Shown: piece after piece, positions 26,234-34,540 of the stretch
Layout of the letters: every line of letters begins with the position of its first letter
How positions within the stretch are numbered: position 1 is the first letter of the stretch
Source: JANQPX01 sp050633905
GTDB lineage: Bacteria; Pseudomonadota; Alphaproteobacteria; Geminicoccales; Geminicoccaceae
NCBI GenBank assembly: GCA_050633905.1
Contig: JBOEHJ010000013.1
Span: 181,010-245,009, forward strand
Reading direction: 5' to 3'
DNA length: 64,000 nucleotides
Position numbers and translations under genes: made by a program
The notes under the pieces: model-generated
What the model was told of the DNA's origin: nothing
Databases searched by the model: none
The model's input: only the letters and a program-made list of their open reading frames with translations

Positions 26234-27630
26234 CGTGCCGAGGCATCCTCGATAGCGGCATCGATGATGCCAAGCGCTGTCTCCATTTGATCCTTCGTTG
26301 TCACCAGCGGAGGATAAAGCGTCAGGACTGAGCCCATGGAAATCTTGAAACTGAGGCCGTTTTCAAGGCAACGGTAGAAGACCTCTTCGGCCAGGTCCTT
26401 TGCCGGTTCTTTGGTGCTGCGATCCTCGACCAGGTCGATGCCCATGAGGAAACCGCGCCCGCGCACATCGCCGATAGAGGCGTGGCGATCCATCATGTCA
26501 TGAAGACGCGTCATGGCCCATCTGCCAACTTCAGCCGCATTCTCGACAAGATTCTCGTCTTCAATGATCTCGATGGTGGAGAGTGCAGCCCGACATGTCA
26601 CCGGGTTTTTCTCATGGGTGTAGTGACCGACGGCGAAGTCACCGCAAACATCGAGCGCCGGCTGGCACAGGGTTGCAGCGATCGGCAGGATTCCGCCGCC
26701 CAATGCCTTCCCCATCACCAGAATGTCAGGCACGACATCGTCATGGTCGCAAGCAAACATGCGCCCCGTCTTGCCAAGGCCCGTCGGGATTTCATCGAAG
26801 ATCAACAGCGTGCCGGTTTCATTGCAGGCGGCCCGAACCTTGTTCCAGAAACCTTTCGGCGGAATATAAGGAACGGCGCGGTTCGGCTCGGCGATGACCG
26901 CCGCAATATCCCCCTCCTTTTCCAGCGTGAACCGGATGAGACTCGCGACAATGTCGCCAACCTTCGCGTCACCCGGCGTTTCCCGCGAATGTTCAATACC
27001 GAAGGGATTACGATAGGCATCAAAGGAGGGCACATGTTCCGTTCCCGGCAAAAGCGGGCCGACCGGACCCATCCTGAAAAGCTGTTCCCCTCCGATGCTG
27101 GAGGCGCCGAAACCAGCGCCGTGGAAAGAGTCCCAAAAGGACAGGGTCTTGAACCGTCCCGTGGCAATCCGCGCGACCTTAAGGGCTATTTCAATCGCAT
27201 CCGAGCCCCCCGTTGTAAAAAGAACCTTGCTCAGATTGCCAGGCGCAATATCGCCAATTTTTTCCGCAAGCTCTGTTGCCACATCACAGCAAAAACGTCG
27301 TGGTGCAAAGGGAAGCTCATCCATCTGCTTTGCGATCGCAGCCTTCAGGCGTGGATGCCCATAACCGATGTGATGAACCGAGTTGCCATGGTAATCCATG
27401 TAACGTCGTCCATCCTTATCCTCTATCCAGATACCTTCCGCTTTGCTGATGGCACTCATGCACGGGGAGGAAACGGACTGATGGACAAAGCAAGCTGCGT
27501 CTCTTGCCACGGCCATACGCGTGTCGGTGCCGAGACGAGTCTGCCAGTTTAACCGTCTGGGGCTCAAATTGGACTCACCTTCGGAATTGTCAGGGGACCT
27601 ATCCGGGTCGCTCAGATGAGGTTGGGACAC
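26230..27630 (-). CDS. pbfA: Class III PLP enzyme, PbfA-like (R)-1-hydroxy-2-aminoethylphosphonate ammonia-lyase
   Basis: 466 residues of the class III aminotransferase fold. The N-terminal motif YMDYHGNSVHHIGYGHPRLK and the phosphonate context point to the PbfA group. PbfA enzymes remove ammonia from (R)-1-hydroxy-2-aminoethylphosphonate to give phosphonoacetaldehyde. The PLP lysine is in VMGKALGGGILP and the cofactor-holding motif is TTGGSDAIEIALK. Phosphonoacetaldehyde would enter PhnY/PhnA. Start is GTG at 27630 with AGGGAG about nine bases upstream. An ordinary omega-aminotransferase for a phosphonate amine is the alternative. Confidence 0.75.
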   Translation of the reverse strand: MSQPHLSDPDRSPDNSEGESNLSPRRLNWQTRLGTDTRMAVARDAACFVHQSVSSPCMSAISKAEGIWIEDKDGRRYMDYHGNSVHHIGYGHPRLKAAIAKQMDELPFAPRRFCCDVATELAEKIGDIAPGNLSKVLFTTGGSDAIEIALKVARIATGRFKTLSFWDSFHGAGFGASSIGGEQLFRMGPVGPLLPGTEHVPSFDAYRNPFGIEHSRETPGDAKVGDIVASLIRFTLEKEGDIAAVIAEPNRAVPYIPPKGFWNKVRAACNETGTLLIFDEIPTGLGKTGRMFACDHDDVVPDILVMGKALGGGILPIAATLCQPALDVCGDFAVGHYTHEKNPVTCRAALSTIEIIEDENLVENAAEVGRWAMTRLHDMMDRHASIGDVRGRGFLMGIDLVEDRSTKEPAKDLAEEVFYRCLENGLSFKISMGSVLTLYPPLVTTKDQMETALGIIDAAIEDASAR

Positions 27631-27691
27631 TGTTGAAACTCCCTTCCCGTTCGAGGGGGTGGCATTCAGGATCGGAGGCGTCTTTCAAGGT

Positions 27692-28822
27692 CTACATGAG
27701 ATGACCGATAACATCAGCTGCGACAGCAAACGCATGGGTCATGCCTTGCCCATTCGTCATTGTTACTACAGTCACACCGTTAACTGGCGACAGTCGGAGG
27801 GTTTCGTTTCCCGGCAGGTGGGCATAGCGTCCGAGCCAACGTTCGGCTATCTGCGGGTTTGGCAATGAGATCATCGTCGCCAGATCATTCAGGATGAGCC
27901 GATCAATGTCCTCCGATCGCTCATGGCTCAACTTGTCGCCGTAGCTATGCGAGTCACCGATAGTCACACTGCCGTCAGCTTCCTGACAGGCAATGACATG
28001 AATGCCATGGGCGAGTTGGGAGCTTTGCTTTCTTTTCTGTAGCTTCTTCAGGTCTGGAAGGCTGGGGCATGATGCGAAGGCGCTGTACCGAGTCAGGCTC
28101 AGACCGCCCAGGACGAATGGCTGCAACCGCCAACCATCTGGCTGAGGATGGGTTCGCAACATCTGGAGCTTACATGTCGTCACGCCCGTTGCCTGGAAGC
28201 TATCGGGGAACAGCATATCAAACTCATCCCCTCCGCAGATGATGACATGATCAGCTTTAAAGGTGCCTATCGACGTATCGACGTAAGGTAGATCGACAGC
28301 TCGAGCCTCCGCAGAGAAATGAACGGATACATCGTGGGCTCTTTGCAGCCAGTCTGCGATCTTCGCCGTTGCCTGGCGTTGATCGACCTTCCAGGCGTCC
28401 GGGCTCCACAAACCTCCCAGAAGATCTTTCGAACGTAAGCCAGCTGCGTATCGGCAAAGGTCATCCTGTTTCACCAGATTTGCGCTATGGTCCGACAGGC
28501 TTGCAGCATGACAGAATTCTTCGAGAACTCTCATCTCCTCGGGTTCGCGAGCGAGGAATAAGCATCCAGACGGCTCCATCTCGATGCCGGCTTGATCGGC
28601 AATTTCTTGCCAATCGGCGAGAGCGCGCCGGGCATCCGCCAATTGTCGACCTGACGCCTGCGCGATGATTGCGAGCATGCCAAAGTTCTGGACCGATGCA
28701 CCAAGCGCCTTGGGGCTGCGCTCGAAAACAACGACGGACAGACCTGCCCTTGATGCATAAACGGCATGTGCCAGCCCCATGACGCCTGCCCCGACAATCG
28801 CGAGGTCCCAGTGCTTCATCAT
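27692..28822 (-). CDS. Phosphonate-cluster FAD-dependent oxidoreductase (TIGR03364-like)
   Basis: 376 residues of the DAO/glycine-oxidase fold: the FAD motif VGAGVMGLAHAVYASRAG at about residue 10, the family-specific GASVQNFGM loop near residue 42, and a C-terminal FAD-contact segment MTNGQGMTHA. Enzymes of this subgroup occur in phosphonate clusters (PbfC/PbfD type) and oxidise 2-aminoethylphosphonate or its N-methyl form to phosphonoacetaldehyde. Here that product would pass to PhnY. Gene spacing is 61 bases to pbfA and 33 to tmpB. Exact amine preference cannot be read from the sequence. Confidence 0.78.
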   Translation of the reverse strand: MMKHWDLAIVGAGVMGLAHAVYASRAGLSVVVFERSPKALGASVQNFGMLAIIAQASGRQLADARRALADWQEIADQAGIEMEPSGCLFLAREPEEMRVLEEFCHAASLSDHSANLVKQDDLCRYAAGLRSKDLLGGLWSPDAWKVDQRQATAKIADWLQRAHDVSVHFSAEARAVDLPYVDTSIGTFKADHVIICGGDEFDMLFPDSFQATGVTTCKLQMLRTHPQPDGWRLQPFVLGGLSLTRYSAFASCPSLPDLKKLQKRKQSSQLAHGIHVIACQEADGSVTIGDSHSYGDKLSHERSEDIDRLILNDLATMISLPNPQIAERWLGRYAHLPGNETLRLSPVNGVTVVTMTNGQGMTHAFAVAADVIGHLM

Positions 28823-28855
28823 GCTTCGATCGGATGGTTTGTCATGGAAGTAAGG

Positions 28856-29455
28856 TCAAAGGCCTGAGCTGTCGCAATGAGCATTCACCACCCGCTGAAC
28901 CATCGGCGCAAAATGGGCAAATGTCGGTGTGTTCAGCCCGGCGACCTTACCGCCGTCATCAAGATGGCGAACCTTGATGATCGCATGCAGATTGGGGTTC
29001 GCTTCGAAGGTTTTCATCTCGTCAGCGTTCATCGGGCCGCCTTGGAGATGCAAGGAATGGACCGATGCTGCTGACAGCTTTTCAAAATAGGCAGGGTTTT
29101 TCGCACAAAGGTAACGCTTGGCGGCAACGTGGTAGCGTACACAATCGGTAACGATGGTCGGGAAGAATTGCTCCAGAATACGAGCGCCCGCATCTTCGTG
29201 ATGCCTGTCTTCGGTGTCGTCCATCGAGAAGGTGCCGAACTCGCTGGTGAAATGGCCGATGTCATGAAGCAAGGCGGCAACGATGATCGCCTCGTTCTCC
29301 CCGTTCTGTTCGGCGGCGGAAGCAGCTTGCAGCATATGCTCGGCGATGGTCACCGGCTCGCCCAGATATTCCTCCGCACCTCGGCGCTCAAAGACATCGG
29401 TAAGGAACGAAACGATGTTGTCGGGGGCCAATCCGGTCTTGTCGGCAACACTCAT
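28856..29455 (-). CDS. tmpB: HD-domain mixed-valent di-iron oxygenase, TmpB/PhnZ type
   Basis: 199 residues. The iron ligands of the PhnZ/TmpB group are visible: H40 (VTIAEHML), H64-D65 (LLHDIGH), the histidine of RHHEDAGARIL and that of VRYHVAAKRYL. A tyrosine at position 30 (EEYLGEPV) corresponds to the residue that guards the active site in this group. These enzymes split the C-P bond of a 1-hydroxy-phosphonate with O2, giving phosphate and glycine or glycine betaine. The start overlaps the tmpA stop (ATGA), as expected for a two-enzyme pathway. Whether its substrate is trimethylated or a primary amine is open. Confidence 0.85.
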   Translation of the reverse strand: MSVADKTGLAPDNIVSFLTDVFERRGAEEYLGEPVTIAEHMLQAASAAEQNGENEAIIVAALLHDIGHFTSEFGTFSMDDTEDRHHEDAGARILEQFFPTIVTDCVRYHVAAKRYLCAKNPAYFEKLSAASVHSLHLQGGPMNADEMKTFEANPNLHAIIKVRHLDDGGKVAGLNTPTFAHFAPMVQRVVNAHCDSSGL

Positions 29456-30609
29456 GTTACAGTCTCCAGCATACGGTCCTCCAAAATCGAGAGTGTCGAG
29501 AGCAGCCCATCCTTGTCGGCGTAACAGCCTTGCAGCCAGCGCGAACCACCGCTTCCGGCATAGCCAGTGCGTCCGTGCAGCACCCGTGTGTTGTCGACGA
29601 TGAAGCACTCGCCAGGTGCGAGTTTAAAGCTGGCCGCCATGGTAGGATCATCGATGATCGCGCTGAGCCGGCGATAAGCGGCGTAGTATTCCTGCATGTC
29701 GTCAAAGGGGACATCAATGATGGGTGCCGTGCTCCGGTTGTTGAAGCGGAGGCCTGTCAGTTCGCCATCTGGACTGAGCTCGATCATCGGTTTTTTCGAA
29801 CGGAGATGCACATCCCCAGCGCCGTGATAGTCGAACCGGGCGCAATGGTTTGAGAGCAGATCGAACATTTTTTTGTCCTCAGCCCGCAGCCGCATGGCTG
29901 CCCGAAAACCATCCACGATCTGGCTATCACCGCCGTCCATCGAGTTCTCGAGGCAGTAGAGAATTTGCAATGTCGGCACCGGATCTCGATAGGGGTTGTC
30001 GGTATGTGCCTGAAGCCCAAGCCCGGTATAGGCGAGGTTGGTCGGGTTCACCTCGGTGCGCACCTCGAACCACCTGCCGTAATTGGTCTCGCGGACATAG
30101 CCGAAAAGTGCCGCAACCTTTAACAAAGCACCACTTTCCACCGGACAGCCGGTCAGCTTGGCGAAGCCGTAGCGGCGAACATGGCCGAGCCATGTGCATA
30201 ACTTATCCTGCTGGTTGGAAATGGTTTCGAAGTCACCGGATATCGACGTGACATCGAGCGTGCCGTCCCAACTCTCGACGTCCGAGGGAAGATGCGGGCT
30301 GGAGGCGTGCCTCTGACGATCATAGGCGTTGTCACGAAGCCATTCTGATGGATAACGCGCTCTCTTGCCCTCGGCGGAGAAGAGGATGTCCAACGCGTCT
30401 TCGATGATATCAGCCTCAACGATCCGTATTGATGCGGGGAAATCCTGGAGCGTGATCAGCCGCTGTCCATTCAACGGAGATCGCGTCGCCTCGTCCAGGG
30501 CGTTGTCTCGCAGCCAGATCGCATGAAACCGCCTCGTCGTACCATCGGCCCACTCAACCGCCAACGCCTGTCCGCCATCAAGCCGTTTGACCGACGTCAA
30601 CGTCATCAT
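29452..30609 (-). CDS. tmpA: 2-oxoglutarate/Fe(II) dioxygenase, TmpA type (BBOX-like)
   Basis: About 385 residues with the two-domain plan of gamma-butyrobetaine hydroxylase: an N-terminal DUF971-like domain (residues about 1-90, WLRDNALDEATRSP) and a TauD/TfdA barrel. Iron ligands are HTD in LQAHTDNPYRDP and the late histidine in NTRVLHGRTGY. TmpA hydroxylates C1 of 2-trimethylaminoethylphosphonate for TmpB; these proteins are often mislabelled as carnitine enzymes. The zinc cysteines usual in the N-terminal domain of BBOX are absent. AAGAGGGG precedes the ATG at 30609. Confidence 0.82.
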   Translation of the reverse strand: MMTLTSVKRLDGGQALAVEWADGTTRRFHAIWLRDNALDEATRSPLNGQRLITLQDFPASIRIVEADIIEDALDILFSAEGKRARYPSEWLRDNAYDRQRHASSPHLPSDVESWDGTLDVTSISGDFETISNQQDKLCTWLGHVRRYGFAKLTGCPVESGALLKVAALFGYVRETNYGRWFEVRTEVNPTNLAYTGLGLQAHTDNPYRDPVPTLQILYCLENSMDGGDSQIVDGFRAAMRLRAEDKKMFDLLSNHCARFDYHGAGDVHLRSKKPMIELSPDGELTGLRFNNRSTAPIIDVPFDDMQEYYAAYRRLSAIIDDPTMAASFKLAPGECFIVDNTRVLHGRTGYAGSGGSRWLQGCYADKDGLLSTLSILEDRMLETVT

Positions 30610-30897
30610 GAACCCCTCTTCATGCCAAGCCATCATGTCGAGTGTCGCCCTATCTATCTATCACCACAAGCAACATGTTCGACGGATAAGGGGTGATTTT
30701 CGTTCTAGCTAGCGATATTGAGGTGGTCTGGTTTGTTTGGACAGCTGCATCTTGGCGACTCGATGTTACTGTTGGCCACAACGTCTAACGGTATGACCAC
30801 TTCATTTGATTCGTCCAGAGTTTGGAATTTAGGCTTGGAATCATATGCTTATGCGTCTCGTCAGTGACTCTTTCGATGTGGTCGCACCACTAGCAAC
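30610..30897. promoter_or_regulatory. Divergent region between tmpA and the P-loop kinase
   Basis: This gap of 288 bases must hold the promoter of the leftward tmpA operon. I see a short TATC repeat near 30650 and an inverted repeat GTGGT-CGC-ACCAC at 30878-30890 directly before the kinase ATG, which could be an operator or a hairpin near the start codon. No clear -35/-10 pair can be defended. Confidence 0.35.
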
Positions 30898-31407
30898 ATG
30901 AAACCGATGATCAAGCAGAAATTGACGATCGTTTGCGGCCTTCCCGGTGCGGGCAAGACGGTCGTTGCGCGGCTGGTATCAACGATGCGCGGAGCGGCTT
31001 TGTTGAGGTCTGATGTCCTGCGCAAAGACGTGCTGATCACGCCTACCTATACCGACGACGAAAAGCAGGCTGTCTACGGTGAGATGTTCAAGCGCGCCAG
31101 GTGCTCGCTGCTCAAGGGGCGTGACGTTGTTCTGGATGCCGCCTTCAATAAAGAAACCAATCGAAAGAAGGCTGCATCACTCGCCAAGGCACTGGAAGCT
31201 GATTTTGAGATTGTCGAGGTCACATCGTCAGAAGAGACCATACGAGATCGGCTTCGTCATCGAGAAGGCGATGAGAGTGAAGCGGACTGGCAAGTTTACC
31301 AGTTGTTGAAGCAACGTTTCGAGCGGATCGACGAGCCGCATATTATTGTCACTAATGACGGTGACCTCGCTAGCCTCGAACAACGGGTTCATAGGTTGCT
31401 GCCATAG
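30898..31407 (+). CDS. Small P-loop kinase (AAA/zeta-toxin-like fold)
   Basis: 169 residues. Walker A is GLPGAGKTVVAR at about residue 14, followed by SDVLRKD and a Walker-B-like VVLDAAFNKETNR. Arg-rich segments (RDRLRHREGD) resemble the lid of gluconate-kinase-like and zeta-type small kinases. It probably phosphorylates a small molecule, but no substrate can be named. It is a single gene divergent from the tmpA operon. No antitoxin-like gene lies next to it, which argues against a toxin-antitoxin pair. There is no strong ribosome site. Confidence 0.7.
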   Translation: MKPMIKQKLTIVCGLPGAGKTVVARLVSTMRGAALLRSDVLRKDVLITPTYTDDEKQAVYGEMFKRARCSLLKGRDVVLDAAFNKETNRKKAASLAKALEADFEIVEVTSSEETIRDRLRHREGDESEADWQVYQLLKQRFERIDEPHIIVTNDGDLASLEQRVHRLLP

Positions 31408-31443
31408 CGAGACGTGGCTGCAGAGATCGGATTTAGAGGCCAT

Positions 31444-32295
31444 CTATTTGATTCCAGCACGCATGAAGCTTTGCACGAACTGCCGCTGGAACAGAAGAAA
31501 GGCGATGAGGAGCGGGCCGCTGGTCAAGAGCGTCGCCGCAGTGATCACTGACCAGTTGATTCCCTGATCGACGGATGAAAAGACTTGAAGGCCGACCGTG
31601 ACTGGCCTCGTCTCAACCGAGTTGGTGACGATCAGCGGCCAGAGGAAGTTATTCCAATGGTGGCTCACCGAGACCAAGCCGTAGGCAACGTAGATAGGTC
31701 GCGCCAGTGGAACGTAGACCTTCCAGAGAATCTGGAGAATGCCTGCCCCCTCGACGCGGGCCGCATCCTCCAGTTCTGAGGGGATCGACTTAAAGGTCTG
31801 GCGCAGCAGGAAAATACCAAAGGCCGAGCCCATATAGGGAAGGCCGATCGCGGTGATCGTATCGATGAGGCCGAGCTGACCCATGGTCCTATAGTTCTCG
31901 ACGATCAGCACGTCCGGCATGATCATCAGCTGCAGCAGGACCAGGATAAAGAGCACGTCGCGGCCGACAAAATCGAAACGCGCGAAGGCATATGCGGCAA
32001 GGGTGCAGAGGAACAGCTGACCTGCCAGGATCATTGTGACCAGGATGAAGCTGTTCAGCAAATAGCGCGCAAACGGGGCGGCGGCCCAGGCTTCAGCGAA
32101 GTTCTCGAGCGTAAGCGGTGCTGTCAGATCGAAGCGGACCGCATAGGCTCCGGGATGAAACGCGGTCCAGATCGCGTAGAGCAAAGGCGCTACCCAGATC
32201 AACGCCAGAAGCCAGGCGCCGAGCGTGGTCAAGCTGTGCCAGAACCAGGCATCATCAGCACCGGCCATCCTACTTTCGGTTGCACCAGCACTCAT
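31444..32295 (-). CDS. CUT1-type ABC permease (MalG/UgpE-like)
   Basis: 283 residues with six predicted transmembrane helices and the EAA loop (SELEDAARVEGAGILQILWKV) that docks on the ATPase. It is the last gene of the operon ATPase - binding protein - permease - permease. Its start overlaps the upstream permease stop by four bases. The substrate is most likely a sugar or a glycerol-phosphate-like compound. Confidence 0.87.
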   Translation of the reverse strand: MSAGATESRMAGADDAWFWHSLTTLGAWLLALIWVAPLLYAIWTAFHPGAYAVRFDLTAPLTLENFAEAWAAAPFARYLLNSFILVTMILAGQLFLCTLAAYAFARFDFVGRDVLFILVLLQLMIMPDVLIVENYRTMGQLGLIDTITAIGLPYMGSAFGIFLLRQTFKSIPSELEDAARVEGAGILQILWKVYVPLARPIYVAYGLVSVSHHWNNFLWPLIVTNSVETRPVTVGLQVFSSVDQGINWSVITAATLLTSGPLLIAFLLFQRQFVQSFMRAGIK

Positions 32296-33167
32296 CGGTA
32301 GTGGACCCGCCGGTCCATGTAGATGAACTGGCTGACGGCCATGGTGGCCAGGATCACCAGCAGCACGACGGTCAGCGCCGAGGCGTAGCCCGTGTCCCAG
32401 AATTTGAACGCGACCTCGTAGATGTAATAGAGCAGCAGCGAGCTCGCATTATCCGGACCGCCCTGGGTCATGGCAACGATGTGGTCGACCAGGCGAAAGG
32501 CGCCGATCACCGCGTTGATCAGGACGAACATCGTGGTTGGCATCAAAAGCGGAAAGACGATCCTACGGAAATAGGTCCAGAGACCAGCGCCCTCCAGGAT
32601 AGCTGCCTCCTTAAGCGAGGGTGGGATCGCCTGAAGTGCGGCCAGGTAGAAGATCATGAAAAAGCCGGCCTCCTTCCAAATCGTGACCGCCATCAGGCTC
32701 CAGAGCACCTTGCTCGGATCGCCGATGAAATTGACGTCGGGCAGGCCTATGAGGCCTCCGATTTGGTTAAGAAGCCCATAGCCTGGTGTGTAGAAAAAGA
32801 GCCAGATATTGGCAGCGGCGACCATCGGCAGCACTGTCGGCGTGAAGAATGCCATACGGGTCAGTGCTCTTCCTCTAAGCCGCTCATTGACCAACATTGC
32901 CATCAAAAGAGCGAGCGCTATCGAAAGCGGGATGGTACCAACAGCGTAAAGCGCATTGTTCCAGAGCACTTTCCAGAAGATCGGATCGTCAAGCATCTGC
33001 CGGTAGTGATCGAAGCCGATGAACTCGGCCGGCCGCCGGCCGCGCGGCGTCGAAAAAAAACTGTCGATGAAGGTGCGGACAGCGGGGTAGTGGGTGAACG
33101 CGGCCAGCATCACCGCGGCTGGAAGGACCAGCAGCCAACCGTGGATATGGACGAGATGTCGTTGCAT
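32292..33167 (-). CDS. CUT1-type ABC permease (MalF/UgpA-like)
   Basis: About 291 residues from ATG at 33167. An amphipathic start leads into a first helix (WLLVLPAAVMLAAFTH), with the MalF-like motif KVLWNNALYAVG and the ATPase-contact loop SLKEAAILEGAGLWTYFRRI. The frame is open further upstream, but that part overlaps the binding-protein end and lacks similarity. A GC-rich hairpin (33184-33202) lies between the binding-protein gene and this one. Confidence 0.86.
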   Translation of the reverse strand: MQRHLVHIHGWLLVLPAAVMLAAFTHYPAVRTFIDSFFSTPRGRRPAEFIGFDHYRQMLDDPIFWKVLWNNALYAVGTIPLSIALALLMAMLVNERLRGRALTRMAFFTPTVLPMVAAANIWLFFYTPGYGLLNQIGGLIGLPDVNFIGDPSKVLWSLMAVTIWKEAGFFMIFYLAALQAIPPSLKEAAILEGAGLWTYFRRIVFPLLMPTTMFVLINAVIGAFRLVDHIVAMTQGGPDNASSLLLYYIYEVAFKFWDTGYASALTVVLLVILATMAVSQFIYMDRRVHYR

Positions 33168-33183
33168 GAGGTCACGTCCGGGA

Positions 33184-33202
33184 GGCGCGCGCGTGGCGCG
33201 CC
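33184..33202 (-). other. GC-rich stem-loop after the binding-protein gene
   Basis: GGCGCGC and GCGCGCC form a perfect seven-base stem with a five-base loop in the 52-base gap before the first permease gene. Similar structures follow the binding-protein genes of two other importers here, suggesting a shared way to keep binding-protein mRNA abundant. Confidence 0.45.
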
Positions 33203-33219
33203 GCCCCGAACATTGCCGT

Positions 33220-34524
33220 TCAGCGATAGGCGGACAGCACGCGATCGGCCTCTGCCTGCGCTTCGGCGAGAGCATCCGCCGGCTCCTTCGCTAAGGTCAG
33301 CGCAGCTTGCAAGGCGTCGTTGAAGATTTTCGTGACCCGCTGGTTCTCGTGCGTGGAAAGCTCGGCTGTGGCGAACTCAAGCTGGTCGCGGGCAACGGTC
33401 GCCACCGGAAAGTCGGCTACATAGGCCTGCATGCGCTCGGTTTCCCAGGCAGCTGGGCTGGTGGCGACGTAGCCGGTTGCGATGCTCCAATCCGCAGCCT
33501 GTTCAGGCGAGGTCATCCACTGCGCGAAGCCGAGGGCGGCTGCCTGCTCTTCCTCGTTCAGATGATTGAAGATGAAGAGGTTACCGCCGCCGGTCGGCGC
33601 ACCGCGCCGTTTGTTAGCCGGCAGCATGGCGACACCGAAGGGAAACGGCGCGTTCTCCCGGACATTGGTGAGATTGCCTGTGGTGGTCCACATCATCGCA
33701 GTCCGGCCCTCGAAGAAATCTTTTGGCGTCGTGCCCCACTCGATGATCTCTGAGGGCATGGCGCCGTGGAGCTTGGAAAGATCGACCATATATTGCAGCG
33801 CCTCAACCACGCCTTCCTGGTCGAAAGAAACCTCGTTGCCGTCCTGGTTCATGAGGAATGCGTCGTTCTGGGTGGTCAGGCCCTGGAACAGCCAATAAGG
33901 AAAGCCCGAGCTCGGGATCTGGATGCCGTATTGGCTGACCTGATCGCCGTCCTTCTTGGTTAGCTTTTTCGCGAACTCAACCTGCTCCTCCCAGGTGGCC
34001 GGCGGCGTGTCGGGATCGAGACCGGCCTCGGCAAAGGCATCCTTGTTCCAATAGAGCACCGGGGTTGAGCGCTGGAATGGAATGCCCCAAACCTTGCCCT
34101 CGACCCTGCCGTTCTCCATGAAGGCGGGATAGAAACTATCTAGCCAAGCCTGCTCCTCGTCGGTGCTGATTAGATCGTCATAGGCGAGGATCGCGTCCTC
34201 ATCATAGAGCGTAAAGGTATCGACTGCGAGAATCACGGCGACATCCGGCGGGTTGCCGCCCTTGATGGCGGTAATGGTTTTGGTGACGGTATCAAGATAG
34301 CTGCCGGTATAGACTGGCTCGATCGTGACCCCCGGCGTCATCTCACTGTAGGTTTGCGCGTAGCCGTCGATCACCTTGGTCACTGGCCCGCCGACAGCGA
34401 CCGGATAATAGAAGGTAAGCTCAACATCGGCGTTGGCTGCCGAGCCAGCAATGCCGATCATGGCAAGGCTGATGGCGCCACTGACGGATTTGTTCAATAG
34501 GCTCCGCGTTACGACTTTCAGCAT
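33220..34524 (-). CDS. ABC importer solute-binding protein (UgpB-like)
   Basis: 434 residues with a signal peptide (about residues 1-32, ending near SAANA). It is a type I extracellular binding protein of the CUT1 family, with TFYYPVAVGGPVTKVIDGY, the PPDVAVILAVDTF hinge region and FFEGRTAMMWTTTGNL. The overall pattern resembles glycerol-3-phosphate-type binding proteins more than maltose ones, and a phosphate-ester substrate would suit the neighbourhood; this is inference. It follows the ATPase gene by 16 bases. Confidence 0.85.
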   Translation of the reverse strand: MLKVVTRSLLNKSVSGAISLAMIGIAGSAANADVELTFYYPVAVGGPVTKVIDGYAQTYSEMTPGVTIEPVYTGSYLDTVTKTITAIKGGNPPDVAVILAVDTFTLYDEDAILAYDDLISTDEEQAWLDSFYPAFMENGRVEGKVWGIPFQRSTPVLYWNKDAFAEAGLDPDTPPATWEEQVEFAKKLTKKDGDQVSQYGIQIPSSGFPYWLFQGLTTQNDAFLMNQDGNEVSFDQEGVVEALQYMVDLSKLHGAMPSEIIEWGTTPKDFFEGRTAMMWTTTGNLTNVRENAPFPFGVAMLPANKRRGAPTGGGNLFIFNHLNEEEQAAALGFAQWMTSPEQAADWSIATGYVATSPAAWETERMQAYVADFPVATVARDQLEFATAELSTHENQRVTKIFNDALQAALTLAKEPADALAEAQAEADRVLSAYR

Positions 34525-34540
34525 CTGGTTTTCTCCCTGA

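Noticed and set aside
26482..27552. Plus-strand frame of 356 codons
   Set aside because: Antisense shadow of the PbfA-like gene, no recognisable motif.
30898..31407. Toxin of a toxin-antitoxin pair (zeta-like)
   Set aside because: The kinase fold is similar, but no small antitoxin-like gene lies next to it.
32118..33323. Long plus-strand frame (401 codons) opposite the CUT1 permease genes
   Set aside because: Rich in Arg, His and Asp with no domain; it is the antisense of two clear permease genes.
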